Shown piece by piece: positions 44,024 to 53,537 of a stretch of 64,000 bases of DNA. The position numbers were made by a program, and so were the translations under genes. Each line of letters starts with the position of its first letter. The stretch's first letter is position 1. Source of the stretch: Pseudoxanthomonas sp. GM95 (GTDB lineage: Bacteria > Pseudomonadota > Gammaproteobacteria > Xanthomonadales > Xanthomonadaceae); assembly GCF_900109775.1 (NCBI RefSeq), contig NZ_FOAX01000005.1:50376-114375 (forward strand), given 5' to 3'. The notes under the pieces are model-generated. The model did not search any database. It was not told the DNA's origin and saw only the letters and a program-made list of their open reading frames with translations.

Positions 44024-46546
44024 TCAGCCAGCGGGCTGCATCGCCGCCTTGAGGAACGGCGCGGTCCGGCTTGCCCTGGAAGCGGCCACCTTGGCAGGCG
44101 AACCCGCGGCGACCACTCTGCCGCCCTTGTCACCGGCGCCCGGGCCCATGTCGATGATCCAGTCGCTGCCGGCGGCCACGCGCATGTCGTGTTCGACCAG
44201 GATTACGGTATTGCCGGCATCGACCAGTCCCTGCAGCTGGATCATCAGCGTGTCCACGTCGGACGGATGAAGCCCGGTGGTGGGTTCGTCCAGCACGTAC
44301 ACGGTGTCGCGACGCTGGGCGCGCTGCAGTTCGGTCGCCAGCTTGATGCGCTGGGTTTCGCCACCGGACAGCTCGGTCGCCGGCTGGCCCAGGCGCAGAT
44401 AGCCCAGCCCCACTTCGATCAGCACCTGCAGCGGCCGGGCGATGGTGGCGTCCTGGGCAAAGAATGCCGCCGCCTGGGCCACGGTCATGCGCAATACTTG
44501 GGCGATATTGTGCCCATGCAGCTGGATCTCAAGCGTTCTGGCGTTGTAGCGCGCGCCATGGCAGGTGGGGCAAGGCGCGTACACGCTGGGCATGAACAAC
44601 AACTCCACGCTCACCGCGCCCTCGCCTTCGCAGGTCTCGCAGCGACCCTTGGCCACGTTGAAGGAGAACCGCCCCGCGTCGAAGCGTCGTTTCCTCGCCG
44701 CCGGGGTATCGGCAAAGCGCTTGCGCACGTGATCGAACAGGCCCGTGTACGTGGCCAGGTTTGAGCGCGGCGTGCGGCCGATGGCTTTCTGGTCCACGCG
44801 CACCAGCCGACGCACCTGTTCAAGCCCCAAGACGATATGGCCACCGATGGGCGCCTCGGCGCCGCGCTCCAGCGGATCGAGGTCTTCCTCGGCCTCGCCG
44901 CGCGGCTGGCCCAGGTGCCGGGTCAGCAGTTCCACCAACGCCTGGCTGACCAGCGAGGACTTGCCAGAACCGCTGACCCCGGTGACCGAGGTGAACACCC
45001 CCAGCGGAATGTCAACGTCGAGTCCTTCCACGTTGTTGCGGGTGATGCCGCGCAGCTGCAGCCAGGCGCCCGGCACGCGCGCGCGGCTGGTCACCGGCTC
45101 CTGCCCGCCAAACAGATAACGCCGCGTCGCCGAAGCCTTGATCTGTTCCAGCCCGGCCGGCGGACCGCTATAGAGCACCTGGCCACCCTGCTCGCCCGCG
45201 GCCGGACCGACATCCACGATCCAGTCGGCATGGCGGATCACGTCGATCTCGTGTTCGACCACGAAGATGGAATTGCCCGCCGCCTTCAGCTGATCCAGCG
45301 CCCGCAGCAGCGCCTGCGCATCGGCCGGATGCAGTCCGGCTGAAGGCTCGTCCATGACGTAAACCACGCCGAACAGCTGCGAACGGATTTGGGTGGCCAG
45401 GCGCAGGCGTTGCAGCTCGCCGGGCGAGAGCGTCGGGGTACTGCGCTCCAGTGTGAGATAGCCCAGCCCCAGGTCCTGCAGGATCGCGATGCGCGCCAGC
45501 AGGTCGCTGGCGATGCGCTGGGCGGCGACGACTTGCTCGGGATGGGCCGCATTGCGTCGGGATTTACCCTGCGCGGCCGGCGCCAGCAGCGCCTCCACCT
45601 CGGCCAGCGGTCGTTGCGACAGCGCGCCGATGTCCAGCCCGGCGAAGGTCACCGACAGCGCTTCGCGCCGCAGCCGCTTGCCGTCGCAGGTGGGGCACAG
45701 CGTGCTGACCAGATACTGCGACGCGCGCTTTTTCTGCTGCGGGCTCTGGGTCGTGGCGAAGGTATGCAGCACGTAGCGGCGCGCGCTGGTGAAGGTGCCC
45801 ATGTAGCTGGGTTCGGTCTTGAGCTTGAGCGCGTTGCGGGCTTCGTCCAGATCGAAACCCGGATAGACCGGCACCACGGGTTGCTCATCGGTGAACAGGA
45901 TCCAGTCGCGGGTTTTCCTGGGCAACTTGGACCAGGGCATATCCACGTCGATGCCCAGGGTGGTGAGGATGTCGCGCTGGTTCTGCCCGTGCCAGGCACC
46001 AGGCCACGCGGCGATTGCACGCTCGCGGATGGTCAGGTTGCGATCCAGCACCATCGAGGCCTCGGTGGCGTCATAGACGCGGCCCAGGCCATGGCAGGTC
46101 GGACAGGCGCCGGCGGGCGTGTTCGGCGAGAACCCATCGGCGTAGATGATCTCCTGGCCCTTGGGATAGTCACCGGCACGCGAATACAGCATGCGCAGCG
46201 AGTTGGAGATGGTGGTGATGCTGCCCACCGACGAGCGCGTGGTCGGCGCGCCGCGCTGCTGATGCAGGGCCACCGCAGGCGGCAGGCCTTCGACGCTATC
46301 GACTTCCGGCACGCCTGCCTGGTCGATCAGCCGCCGTGCGTACGGCGAGATCGAATCCAGGTAGCGACGCTGCGCCTCGGCGAACAGGGTGCCGAAGGCC
46401 AGCGACGACTTGCCCGATCCGGAGACCCCGGTGAACACCACCAGCGCATCGCGCGGAATGTCGACGTCGACATCCTTGAGGTTGTGTTCGCGCGCACCGC
46501 GGACCCGGACAAAGCCGTCGGCCGCAGGATTGGAAGGATGGGTCAT
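44024..46546 (-). CDS. UvrA2-type excinuclease ABC subunit A paralogue
   Basis: 840 residues, about 100 shorter than canonical UvrA. Two ABC modules: Walker [10 protein letters not shown] near residue 40 and again in the second half, signature LSPGELQR and LSGGETQR, and zinc-binding CxxC pairs ([20 protein letters not shown] with CPTCHG). It lacks the insertion that binds UvrB in standard UvrA, as in UvrA2 proteins linked to DNA damage or DNA-binding drug tolerance. ATG at 46546 ([11 protein letters not shown]); the frame to 46627 is unsupported. Divergent from the cupin gene. Confidence 0.9.
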   Translation of the reverse strand: MTHPSNPAADGFVRVRGAREHNLKDVDVDIPRDALVVFTGVSGSGKSSLAFGTLFAEAQRRYLDSISPYARRLIDQAGVPEVDSVEGLPPAVALHQQRGAPTTRSSVGSITTISNSLRMLYSRAGDYPKGQEIIYADGFSPNTPAGACPTCHGLGRVYDATEASMVLDRNLTIRERAIAAWPGAWHGQNQRDILTTLGIDVDMPWSKLPRKTRDWILFTDEQPVVPVYPGFDLDEARNALKLKTEPSYMGTFTSARRYVLHTFATTQSPQQKKRASQYLVSTLCPTCDGKRLRREALSVTFAGLDIGALSQRPLAEVEALLAPAAQGKSRRNAAHPEQVVAAQRIASDLLARIAILQDLGLGYLTLERSTPTLSPGELQRLRLATQIRSQLFGVVYVMDEPSAGLHPADAQALLRALDQLKAAGNSIFVVEHEIDVIRHADWIVDVGPAAGEQGGQVLYSGPPAGLEQIKASATRRYLFGGQEPVTSRARVPGAWLQLRGITRNNVEGLDVDIPLGVFTSVTGVSGSGKSSLVSQALVELLTRHLGQPRGEAEEDLDPLERGAEAPIGGHIVLGLEQVRRLVRVDQKAIGRTPRSNLATYTGLFDHVRKRFADTPAARKRRFDAGRFSFNVAKGRCETCEGEGAVSVELLFMPSVYAPCPTCHGARYNARTLEIQLHGHNIAQVLRMTVAQAAAFFAQDATIARPLQVLIEVGLGYLRLGQPATELSGGETQRIKLATELQRAQRRDTVYVLDEPTTGLHPSDVDTLMIQLQGLVDAGNTVILVEHDMRVAAGSDWIIDMGPGAGDKGGRVVAAGSPAKVAASRASRTAPFLKAAMQPAG

Positions 46547-46860
46547 GGCGTGGGGACGCTTCGCGCTCGGCAAGTACTGCATTATCCGGTCTGGAGCGGA
46601 TGAGCATGCGAAGGCCCTCGCCTGCACGTTCCGCCAGGCACTGTGGACCTGAAGTCGCTACTGCGTCTCCGCGCCAGTCGTTTATCGGGGCACGCGCGCG
46701 ATCTACGATGCAAGCCCTGCAACAAGACCGGGCGGTTGACGTCCCGTCCCACGCCGTCGATCGAACAGCGGCTTCCTGCGACCTGCACCGGCAGTCCTGT
46801 CCCGTTTGCGCCGCCGACCGCTCCGCATGCGAACAATCCCTGGATGGACCAAGCATCAAT
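46547..46860. other. Divergent intergenic region, uvrA2 / cupin 1
   Basis: 314 bp. An open frame in line with the cupin extends left to 46600 but has no ribosome site and encodes a low-complexity Arg/Ser-rich stretch, so I read it as non-coding. It should contain the two divergent promoters; no operator stands out. Confidence 0.4.
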
Positions 46861-47259
46861 ATGTCCAAAGATGACCACGAGCATGCCCCGCCCACCCGCG
46901 ACGAGATCGTGTCGCAGGGGACGTGCGCATGGAATGGCAAGCCCTACGACGCCTATCCCCCGGGCACGCCGGAGCTGACGGTCAAACGCATGACCATTCC
47001 ACCCAGGACCAAGCTGGCCTGGCATACCCATCCGATGCCCAACGCCTCCTACATCCTGTCAGGCCAGCTGACGGTCGAAGACCGTGCGACGGGACAGACC
47101 CATGTCGTGCGCGCCGGGCAATCCTTCAACGAGCAGGTCGGCGCCGAACACCGCGGCTTCACCGGTGACGAGCCGTGCGTGGTGGTGATCACCTATGCCG
47201 GCACGCCAGGCATGCCGCTCTCGGTGCCGGCGCCCGACCGCGGCGACGCCAATCCCTAG
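46861..47259 (+). CDS. Cupin-domain protein, copy 1
   Basis: 132 residues from the ATG at 46861. Single RmlC-like cupin: metal-binding motif 1 WHTHPMPNASYILSGQ, motif 2 GQSFNEQVGAEHRG, with His/His/Glu-like and His ligands. Small cupins of this kind bind Fe, Mn or Zn and serve as oxygenases, isomerases or sensors. It is followed by a tautomerase and an ABM gene on the same strand (72 and 116 bp gaps), forming a three-gene set. A paralogue is at 55956. Confidence 0.85.
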   Translation: MSKDDHEHAPPTRDEIVSQGTCAWNGKPYDAYPPGTPELTVKRMTIPPRTKLAWHTHPMPNASYILSGQLTVEDRATGQTHVVRAGQSFNEQVGAEHRGFTGDEPCVVVITYAGTPGMPLSVPAPDRGDANP

Positions 47260-47330
47260 TTCACCCACGGGTTGGCGCAGTGTGTTGCGCCTGGCCCATC
47301 GTTACTCCCCATCAACGAGAGGAATCTCCA

Positions 47331-47531
47331 ATGCCCGTCGTACGCGTGAGCTGGTTTGAAGGAAAAGACACCAAGGCCAAGGCCGCCGTTGCCGCCGAGA
47401 TCACCGAGAGCATCGTCAAGAACACCGGTACCGATGCCAGTTACGTTTACGTGATCTTCGAAGACGTCAAGCCGTCGGACTGGGCCGGCGCCGGCAAGCT
47501 GTTCGGCGAAGGGCCGGCGTCGGCCTCCTGA
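47331..47531 (+). CDS. 4-oxalocrotonate tautomerase-like protein, copy 2
   Basis: 66 residues (MPVVRVSWFEGKD). Pro1 is present. As in the copy at 33867, the catalytic Arg11 and Arg39 of 4-OT are Lys and Tyr, and residue 50 is Trp, so both copies share a non-canonical active site. ATG at 47331 preceded by GAGAGGAA. It is flanked by cupin and ABM genes. The shared substitutions in two copies argue for a distinct conserved activity rather than decay. Confidence 0.83.
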   Translation: MPVVRVSWFEGKDTKAKAAVAAEITESIVKNTGTDASYVYVIFEDVKPSDWAGAGKLFGEGPASAS

Positions 47532-47646
47532 CCGCGCCCCACCCGCGCCCGATGGCCTGCAGGTCCGTGACCTGCGGGCCTGCGGGCCATCGACGCACGT
47601 TGGTCTAGACCAGCCTGCGTGCCACATCACTGGAGCCATATCGCCC

Positions 47647-48009
47647 ATGAAAGACCACATCACCAACGTCTTCCAGATGGAAATCCTGCCCGGCAAGCTC
47701 GAGAGCTTCAAGGAGATCGTCAAGGCCGCCGTCGCAGCGACCCAGAAGGAACCGGGAACCCTGATCTACGAATACAGCTTCAGCGATGACGGCAAGACCG
47801 CGCACATCGTCGAGCGTTACCAGGCCGACACTGTCGTCTCGCACGTGGACGAAACCTTCGCCCCATTCGCGCAGCCCTTCAACGACCACGTGCGCTTTGT
47901 GGGTCTGACCGTCTACGGCAATCCCGATGCGGAAACCCGCAAGCGGCTCGATCCGTTCGGCGCGGTCTACCTGAAGCCCTTCGACGGCTTCGACCGCCTG
48001 CCTGACTGA
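47647..48009 (+). CDS. ABM-domain (antibiotic biosynthesis monooxygenase-like) protein, copy 2
   Basis: 120 residues, the same length as copy 1 at 36955 and identical at 85 of 120 positions by hand count. Dimeric alpha/beta-barrel fold with the conserved EYSFSDDGK, VSHVDETFAPFAQPF and RKRLDPFGA blocks. Last gene of the cupin/tautomerase/ABM set and followed by a strong terminator. Likely a cofactor-free oxygenase or a small-molecule binding protein; substrate unknown. Confidence 0.85.
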   Translation: MKDHITNVFQMEILPGKLESFKEIVKAAVAATQKEPGTLIYEYSFSDDGKTAHIVERYQADTVVSHVDETFAPFAQPFNDHVRFVGLTVYGNPDAETRKRLDPFGAVYLKPFDGFDRLPD

Positions 48010-48050
48010 CCTTTCGCAGCGCCCACCATCACGGTGGCCCTGCAGAGCAA

Positions 48051-48102
48051 GATGGCGACCTGCCCGCTCCCTTCAGGAGCAGGCAGGTCGCCATTTTTCT
48101 TT
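48051..48102 (+). terminator. Strong rho-independent terminator after ABM copy 2
   Basis: A perfect 13-bp stem (48052-48064 with 48082-48094), extended inside by GCTCC/GGAGC, followed by TTTTTCTTT on the plus strand. It ends the cupin/tautomerase/ABM transcript 42 bp past the ABM stop. Confidence 0.92.
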
Positions 48103-48141
48103 GCAGCTCAGTGGTCCGCAATCACGTGTGGCATCGCCCCG

Positions 48142-49473
48142 TCAAAGCGCCAGGACCAGTTTGAGGCTGGCGGCCAGGATGTCGCCGCGGTCGCGCTGGC
48201 CACCCGGATTACGCACGAACTGCAGGCCGGGCCGGATCGTGGCCGCCGGGGTGATCCTAAAGCCATAGTTGAGCTCGGCGGCCACTTCGTTCTTTTGCGG
48301 GTCCAGCAGGCGCAGGCCGGTATCGTGCTGCGCACGCTGGGCGCGGGTGACGTGGTTGTTGACCGTGACCTGGCCGATGCCGAAGGTCACATCATCCCGG
48401 GGCCGGCCCGGAATGGGACCGGTGTAGCTCAGGATCATCGCCATCTTGCTGCGCAGCTTGTTGCTGGCCCGGTCGGTCACGGCCAGATTGGCCACCACGT
48501 TCAGGCCATGGGAGCCATCGGCGCGCGGGGCTACCAGCTGCTGCACGACGTTGCCGTGGAAGCCGACATGATGGCTTTCGCGCGCCGCAGGTAGGCCGCT
48601 CAGCAGCGTGTAATTGCCATGGATGTCGTAGGCGACGTTGTCCGAGTTGCTGGTGTCGTACCAGCCGCCGATCTTGTAGGTGCCCGGCAGGTTGCCCGCG
48701 GCGCCCAAGCTTGGCGTCCACTGCAGTTCGGTGGCGTAGATCGTCCCGGTGGCACCGCTGGTGCCCAGGTAGAACCCACGGTCCTCGCGCAGGTTGACCG
48801 GGTTGGATTCAATGACGCCGACATTGAGGTGCAGGTTGGTCGCCAGCTGCTGGCGCAGGCGCATGCCCCACGAACTGACCGGCAGGTTGTACAGGTAGCC
48901 GCTGACGATCTGGCTCGAGGCCGGACCGCAGAGCACGACGTTGGAGACGTTGCCGCAAGGCGTGGCGCCGAAGTCCTCGCCGTGGGTGACCCGCCCCACT
49001 TTCAGCGCGGTGGTGCCATCGTTGAAGGTCTGCTCGTACCAGAAGTCGGCCAGGCGCCAGATCTCACCGCGCCCGTAGATGGACTGCATCGGCTGCAGCA
49101 GGCCCAGGTTGGCATCGTTGGAGAGATTGCGGCCGTGGCGGTTGGTGACGGTCATCTGCACCTTGCCGCCCGGATGGCCCCAGGCCTTGTCCGTATCGAT
49201 GGTCAGACCGAACAGGAACTGGCCCGCGGCGCGGCTCATCTCACGATCGCCGCCGGTGTAGTTATGGGCCGAGTCGACGACCTCGCTGCCGGTCACGGTA
49301 TAGCCCGCGTCCGCCAAGCGGGTCCGCAGCCCATCCCATGAGCCGGTCAGCAAGGCGCGCTGGCTGAGGCTGTCGGTGGAGGGGGCAACATGCTGCTGTT
49401 GCGCATCGGCCCCGGCCGCGAGCGAGGCCAGCGCCGAGCCGCACAACAGGGCGAGCGTGTTCTTGGAGGGCAT
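48142..49473 (-). CDS. OprB-family carbohydrate-type porin, copy 2
   Basis: 443 residues from the ATG at 49473, signal peptide (MPSKNTLALLCGSALASL to ADA). OprB-like N-terminal block (LLTGSWDGLRTRLADAGYTV) and repeated beta-strand pattern as in porin 1 at 13683. Ends in Leu rather than Phe. It lies downstream of PQQ dehydrogenase 2 with a long hairpin between them, copying the arrangement of the first pair. Likely admits a polar substrate for that periplasmic enzyme. Confidence 0.85.
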   Translation of the reverse strand: MPSKNTLALLCGSALASLAAGADAQQQHVAPSTDSLSQRALLTGSWDGLRTRLADAGYTVTGSEVVDSAHNYTGGDREMSRAAGQFLFGLTIDTDKAWGHPGGKVQMTVTNRHGRNLSNDANLGLLQPMQSIYGRGEIWRLADFWYEQTFNDGTTALKVGRVTHGEDFGATPCGNVSNVVLCGPASSQIVSGYLYNLPVSSWGMRLRQQLATNLHLNVGVIESNPVNLREDRGFYLGTSGATGTIYATELQWTPSLGAAGNLPGTYKIGGWYDTSNSDNVAYDIHGNYTLLSGLPAARESHHVGFHGNVVQQLVAPRADGSHGLNVVANLAVTDRASNKLRSKMAMILSYTGPIPGRPRDDVTFGIGQVTVNNHVTRAQRAQHDTGLRLLDPQKNEVAAELNYGFRITPAATIRPGLQFVRNPGGQRDRGDILAASLKLVLAL

Positions 49474-49577
49474 GCAGGGTTCCTTTCGAGACCATGTCGA
49501 GCGCGGGTGCACACAGCGCCTCGCGCGGGCTTCGGTACGCCATGGACATGGCGCGTTGACGGAGGGAAAGCTAAGGC

Positions 49578-49620
49578 GGGCACGGCAAAGCGCAGCCAGC
49601 AGGCTGCGCTTTGCTTGCCC
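49578..49620. terminator. Long hairpin between PQQ dehydrogenase 2 and porin 2
   Basis: A perfect 13-bp stem, 49585-49597 with 49602-49614 (loop AGCA), extended by an outer GGGCA/TGCCC pairing with a small bulge. There is no U-tract on either side, so it may attenuate or stabilise rather than fully terminate. It occupies the same place as the bidirectional terminator of the first dehydrogenase/porin pair. Confidence 0.65.
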
Positions 49621-49627
49621 CGCAGGC

Positions 49628-52030
49628 TCAATGCTGGGTCGGCGTGGTCTTAGGCAATGCGTAGGCGATGATGTAATCGCCGTGGTCCGGCGCCGAGCGC
49701 GAACCGCCGGCCGTCACCACCACGTACTGCCGGCCGTCCTCGGGCGAGGTGAACACCAGCGGCGTGGCGCCACCACCGACCGGCAGACGGCTCTTCCACA
49801 CGACCTTGCCGGTCATCACGTCGAGCGCGCGCAGGTAGTAGTCCGAGGTCGCCGAGAAAAACACCAGGCCCGAGCCGGTGGTCACCGCCCCGCCCAGGGT
49901 CGGCATGCCCAGCTCTATCGGCAAGTGGGTCTTGGTGCCCAGCGGGCCGAACTGCTCGGGCGTGCCCAGCGAGCGGTGCCACAGCACCTGCTGGGTGGTC
50001 ATGTCGATGGCGGCCATGGTGCCGAACGGCGGGTCGGTGCACGGCACGCCCAGGAAGGACTGGACCATGCCGCGCTCGGCACCGTAAGGCGTGTTGGACA
50101 TCGGGATCACGCCGCCGACGCCTTCGGACGACTTGGCCGCCAGCATGCCGTTGGTTTCCCCGCGCGACATCAGCCGGCCCTTCATCATGATCCGCATGTC
50201 GTTGACGATCATGACGTCGTGCTGCTTGTCGATGGACTGGCCACCCCAGTTGGTGGTGCCGTACCAGGAGGGATTCTCCAGGTACCAGCTCAGCTGCGGC
50301 GGCGTGTAGTCGCCCTTGTAATACAGCTGCTTGAACTGGATGCGGCAGTTGAGCTGGTCGATCGGGGTGATGCCCCACATCTTGGCTTCGCTCAGCACGC
50401 CATCGCGCATGGCCGGCATGCCCACCGAATACGGCTGGGTCGGCGAGAGCGTCTCGCCGGGCACGCCGTTGGTGGGCACCGGCTTTTCGACCACCTGGGT
50501 GATCGGCTTGCCGGTGCGGCGGTCAAGCACGTAGATCTGCCCGTTCTTGCCCGCCTGGACCAGCGCCGGGATGCGACCGCCCTTGCCGTCGGGCATGTCG
50601 TAGAGCACCGGCTTGGACGGCAGATCGTAGTCCCACACGTCGTGGTGGACCAGCTGGAAGGTCCAGCGCTCCTGGCCCGTGGTGGCATCCAGCGCGACCA
50701 CCGACTGCGAGACCCGGTCGGTGGCGGCCGAACGCTGCCCGCCGAACAGATCCGGGGTTCCACCACCGGTGGGCAGGTAGACCATGTTGAGCTTGGGATC
50801 GTAGCTGGGCGTGGCCCACATGTTGGGCGTGCCACGGGTATAGGACGCGCCGTTGGCCGGCGCCTGCATCTGGCCTGGACGACCCACGTCCCAGGCCCAG
50901 GCCAGTTCGCCGGTGACCGCGTTGAACGCACGCACCACGCCTGAAGGCTCATCGGTGGACTGGTTGTCCATCACCCAGCCGCCGACCAGCAGGTTGCTGC
51001 CGGCCAGCAGTGGACCGGAGGTCGGGTTGTAGAAGCCCGGGCGCAGCTCGCCCATGTTGCTGGCCAGGGCCACCGTGCCGCCGTTGCCGAACGCGGCCAC
51101 CGGCGTGCCGGTGGTGGCGTCCAGCGCGATCAGGCGCATGTCGCCGGTGGTCAGGTAGATGCGCTTCTTGCCCGGCGCGCCGTCCGGCAGCGACGGGACC
51201 TCGTAATAGGCCAGCGAACGGCAGCGCAGCCAGTTGGCCGCGGACTTGGCGGTGACCTTGGGATCGAAATGCCAGAGCTTCTCGCCGGTGGTGCCGCGCA
51301 CGGCGAATACCCGCCCGGACTGCGTGCACGGATACAGCGTGTTGCCGATCTGCAGGGGCGTGTTCTGGTTCTCGCTGCCCGGGATGGTCATGTCACCGGT
51401 ATGCATCGTCCAGGCCACCTGCAGCTGGGCAACGTTGTCCTTGTTGATCTGCTTGTCAGGGGAGAACTGCTCGCCCGTGGTACTGCGGCCGAATCCGACC
51501 CAGTCCTTGGGTTCGCGCGCGGCATCGTAATCCTGCGCAGCCGCCACGGCCTTGCCGGGCTTGACCAGCCAGATCGGGCTGAACGCCCCGATGAAGGTGG
51601 CCACCAGTGCCGCGAAGGTCAGTCCGGCAATGCCATAGGACACCGCGCGGACATGCCTGGTGCTTCGGCTTGCTGGTAGCGAGGGCACGCACAGGGCGAG
51701 CAGCACGCCCAGCACCGCGAACAGGCCAAGCCGGGCCGCCAATGGCCAGAACGCGAGCCCCACTTCCCACAACGCCCACACCGCAGTCACGGCAAAGAAC
51801 GCCGAATACAGCGCCGCCGCGCTCCTGCGCAGCCGTGCCAGTAGCACGGCGCTGGCGATCAGGGTGAGGCCAGCGGGCAGGTAATACAGCGATCCACCCA
51901 GCGAGAGGAGCTGGATTCCGCCATAGACCAGATAGGCACCCACCAGCGCGATCACGGCGCCAAGGATGTAGACATAGAGCCTCAAGCCGACGGAAACATC
52001 CCGACGTTTGGGCTCGGAAACGAACGACAT
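49628..52030 (-). CDS. Membrane-bound PQQ-dependent dehydrogenase (glucose/quinate/shikimate family), copy 2
   Basis: 800 residues. About five N-terminal membrane helices (to roughly 150) and a periplasmic PQQ propeller. Catalytic Asp in GGTPDLFGG and PQQ-contacting Lys in QAGKNGQ are present. The position of E. coli Gcd His262 is Ser (CTQSGR), so glucose is unlikely to be the main substrate. ATG at 52030 with GGGAGA upstream. It pairs with porin 2. Compared with copy 1 the sequence is clearly homologous but well diverged, suggesting a different polyol substrate. Confidence 0.88.
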   Translation of the reverse strand: MSFVSEPKRRDVSVGLRLYVYILGAVIALVGAYLVYGGIQLLSLGGSLYYLPAGLTLIASAVLLARLRRSAAALYSAFFAVTAVWALWEVGLAFWPLAARLGLFAVLGVLLALCVPSLPASRSTRHVRAVSYGIAGLTFAALVATFIGAFSPIWLVKPGKAVAAAQDYDAAREPKDWVGFGRSTTGEQFSPDKQINKDNVAQLQVAWTMHTGDMTIPGSENQNTPLQIGNTLYPCTQSGRVFAVRGTTGEKLWHFDPKVTAKSAANWLRCRSLAYYEVPSLPDGAPGKKRIYLTTGDMRLIALDATTGTPVAAFGNGGTVALASNMGELRPGFYNPTSGPLLAGSNLLVGGWVMDNQSTDEPSGVVRAFNAVTGELAWAWDVGRPGQMQAPANGASYTRGTPNMWATPSYDPKLNMVYLPTGGGTPDLFGGQRSAATDRVSQSVVALDATTGQERWTFQLVHHDVWDYDLPSKPVLYDMPDGKGGRIPALVQAGKNGQIYVLDRRTGKPITQVVEKPVPTNGVPGETLSPTQPYSVGMPAMRDGVLSEAKMWGITPIDQLNCRIQFKQLYYKGDYTPPQLSWYLENPSWYGTTNWGGQSIDKQHDVMIVNDMRIMMKGRLMSRGETNGMLAAKSSEGVGGVIPMSNTPYGAERGMVQSFLGVPCTDPPFGTMAAIDMTTQQVLWHRSLGTPEQFGPLGTKTHLPIELGMPTLGGAVTTGSGLVFFSATSDYYLRALDVMTGKVVWKSRLPVGGGATPLVFTSPEDGRQYVVVTAGGSRSAPDHGDYIIAYALPKTTPTQH

Positions 52031-52417
52031 GGAGAGTCTCCCGGGAGCCGGGTTATCCGGCCCGTTGGATGCACGTCAACGCGTGCGAAGCAGGCGCACT
52101 CGCGCCACCGGCACAGGCAAAGGTCCTGCTCCACCAGCGCATGTGTGTCTTGTCCCGGCCTTGGAGACGGACCAGCGCGGCGATGCCGCGTCCTTCAGAA
52201 CGCAGGCACCGTCTCATGGCGCCTGCAGCAATACCGCGCATGCCGTTGCGATTACGGACAATCAGCCGGCGCCACCGTTCCAAGCCGGTCGGCACTATAG
52301 GAGGCGCGGCGGCTGCGATAAACAGACCGCATGTCGCCAGATTGTTGACGGGATGTCGCCAGTTGAGCGTTCCGCGCCACAGACCGCCGCCCTCGCACCG
52401 TGGGCACACCCGTGCCG
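52031..52417. other. Intergenic region, 387 bp
   Basis: It lies between the PQQ dehydrogenase 2 start and the stop of the LysR at 52418, both minus strand. A 118-residue open frame on the plus strand has no ribosome site or recognisable sequence and is probably GC-driven. The promoter of the dehydrogenase should be here. Confidence 0.4.
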
Positions 52418-53329
52418 CTAGTTGAAGGCGCCTTGTTCGGCATATTCGACCAAGCGGTCGACCAGATAGCGCACGCGCGGCGCCAGCTCCGCCTGGCGCA
52501 ACCACAGCAGGTGGATATCCACGTCCACGTCGGCATAGCCCGACAGCACCGGCACCAGCGCCCCGAGCTCGATCCGCGAGCGCAGCAGCGACAGCGGCAT
52601 CTGGCACAACCCGAATCCCGCCGCGCAAGCCTCCACGATCGACTCGCCATCGCTGATCTGGTGGGTGGCCGGCGGCGTGACCAAGCGCGAACGCCCTTCC
52701 TCGCGGATGTTCCAGTGTTGGGGGGGGCCGTGCTCGGTGCCGACAATGCAGCGATGCTCTGCCAGGTCGTCCGGGGTCTGGGGCGTACCATGCGTCTCCA
52801 AGTAGGCCGGCGCCGCGCAGATGACCCGCGGCTGGCGCCCTAGCCTGCGCGCGACCAGGTGGCTGCTGTCCTGGAGCTTGCCGAACCGCACCACCAGATC
52901 CGCATCGACGGTCATTGGATCGATGACGCCGTCGTTCAAGGTCATCGTCAGGTGCAGGTGCGGATGCCCGGAGGTCACCTTGAACAGGATCGGCATCAGC
53001 AGGCTGCGGCCGAAGGCGATCGGCATGTCGATGTGTACCCGACCACGCAGGCCGCGGTCCTGGCTGCTGATCATTGACTCGGCCGTGACGATGCTCTCCA
53101 GCGCCGCCTCGCAGGCCTTGAAGTAGGCCTCGCCTTCGTAGGTCAGGCGCAGCCGCCGGGTCGTGCGATGGAGCAGTTGCACGCCCAGCCGCGTCTCCAG
53201 TCGCTTGATGCTCTTGCCGACGGCAGACTTGGTGATGCCCAGGCGATCGGCGGCGGCGGTGAAGCTTCCGGCCTGGACAACCGAGACGAAGGCGCTGAGC
53301 CCTGAAAGCGAATCGGGAAGGATCTCCAA
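52418..53329 (-). CDS. LysR-type regulator upstream of PQQ dehydrogenase 2
   Basis: 303 residues if it starts at the TTG at 53329, which has GGGAGG six bases upstream and gives the usual short LysR N-terminus (EILPDSLSGLSAFVSVVQAGSF). The open frame reaches 53383, but that would add an 18-residue tail. HTH with TKSAVGKSIKRLE, then an effector domain. It is oriented the same way as the dehydrogenase and lies 387 bp upstream, so it may regulate the PQQ dehydrogenase 2/porin 2 pair. Confidence 0.85.
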   Translation of the reverse strand: MEILPDSLSGLSAFVSVVQAGSFTAAADRLGITKSAVGKSIKRLETRLGVQLLHRTTRRLRLTYEGEAYFKACEAALESIVTAESMISSQDRGLRGRVHIDMPIAFGRSLLMPILFKVTSGHPHLHLTMTLNDGVIDPMTVDADLVVRFGKLQDSSHLVARRLGRQPRVICAAPAYLETHGTPQTPDDLAEHRCIVGTEHGPPQHWNIREEGRSRLVTPPATHQISDGESIVEACAAGFGLCQMPLSLLRSRIELGALVPVLSGYADVDVDIHLLWLRQAELAPRVRYLVDRLVEYAEQGAFN

Positions 53330-53537
53330 GACATGCCTCCCAAATACGCCGATTGTAGAACGCAGGTCCAAACCAATGGGCAAACCGCACGGTGAACAGC
53401 CTGGACTTTCCGCGCTGTGGTGAGCACTGCCAGCCCATGATCAACCATGATGAGTGCCATGCAGCAACGAATCGAAGAACCGCATGGATCGTGGGCGTCG
53501 AAGAATCAGGATCTAATCATCAATTTCAAAAATAAAC

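Noticed and set aside
45389..46603. 404-residue open frame on the plus strand
   Set aside because: Antisense to uvrA2, whose ABC and zinc motifs are unambiguous.
46600..46860. N-terminal extension of cupin 1
   Set aside because: Open in frame but Arg/Ser-rich, no ribosome site, and the paralogous cupin lacks it.
49376..50944. 522-residue open frame on the plus strand
   Set aside because: Antisense to porin 2 and PQQ dehydrogenase 2, both of which have clear family motifs.
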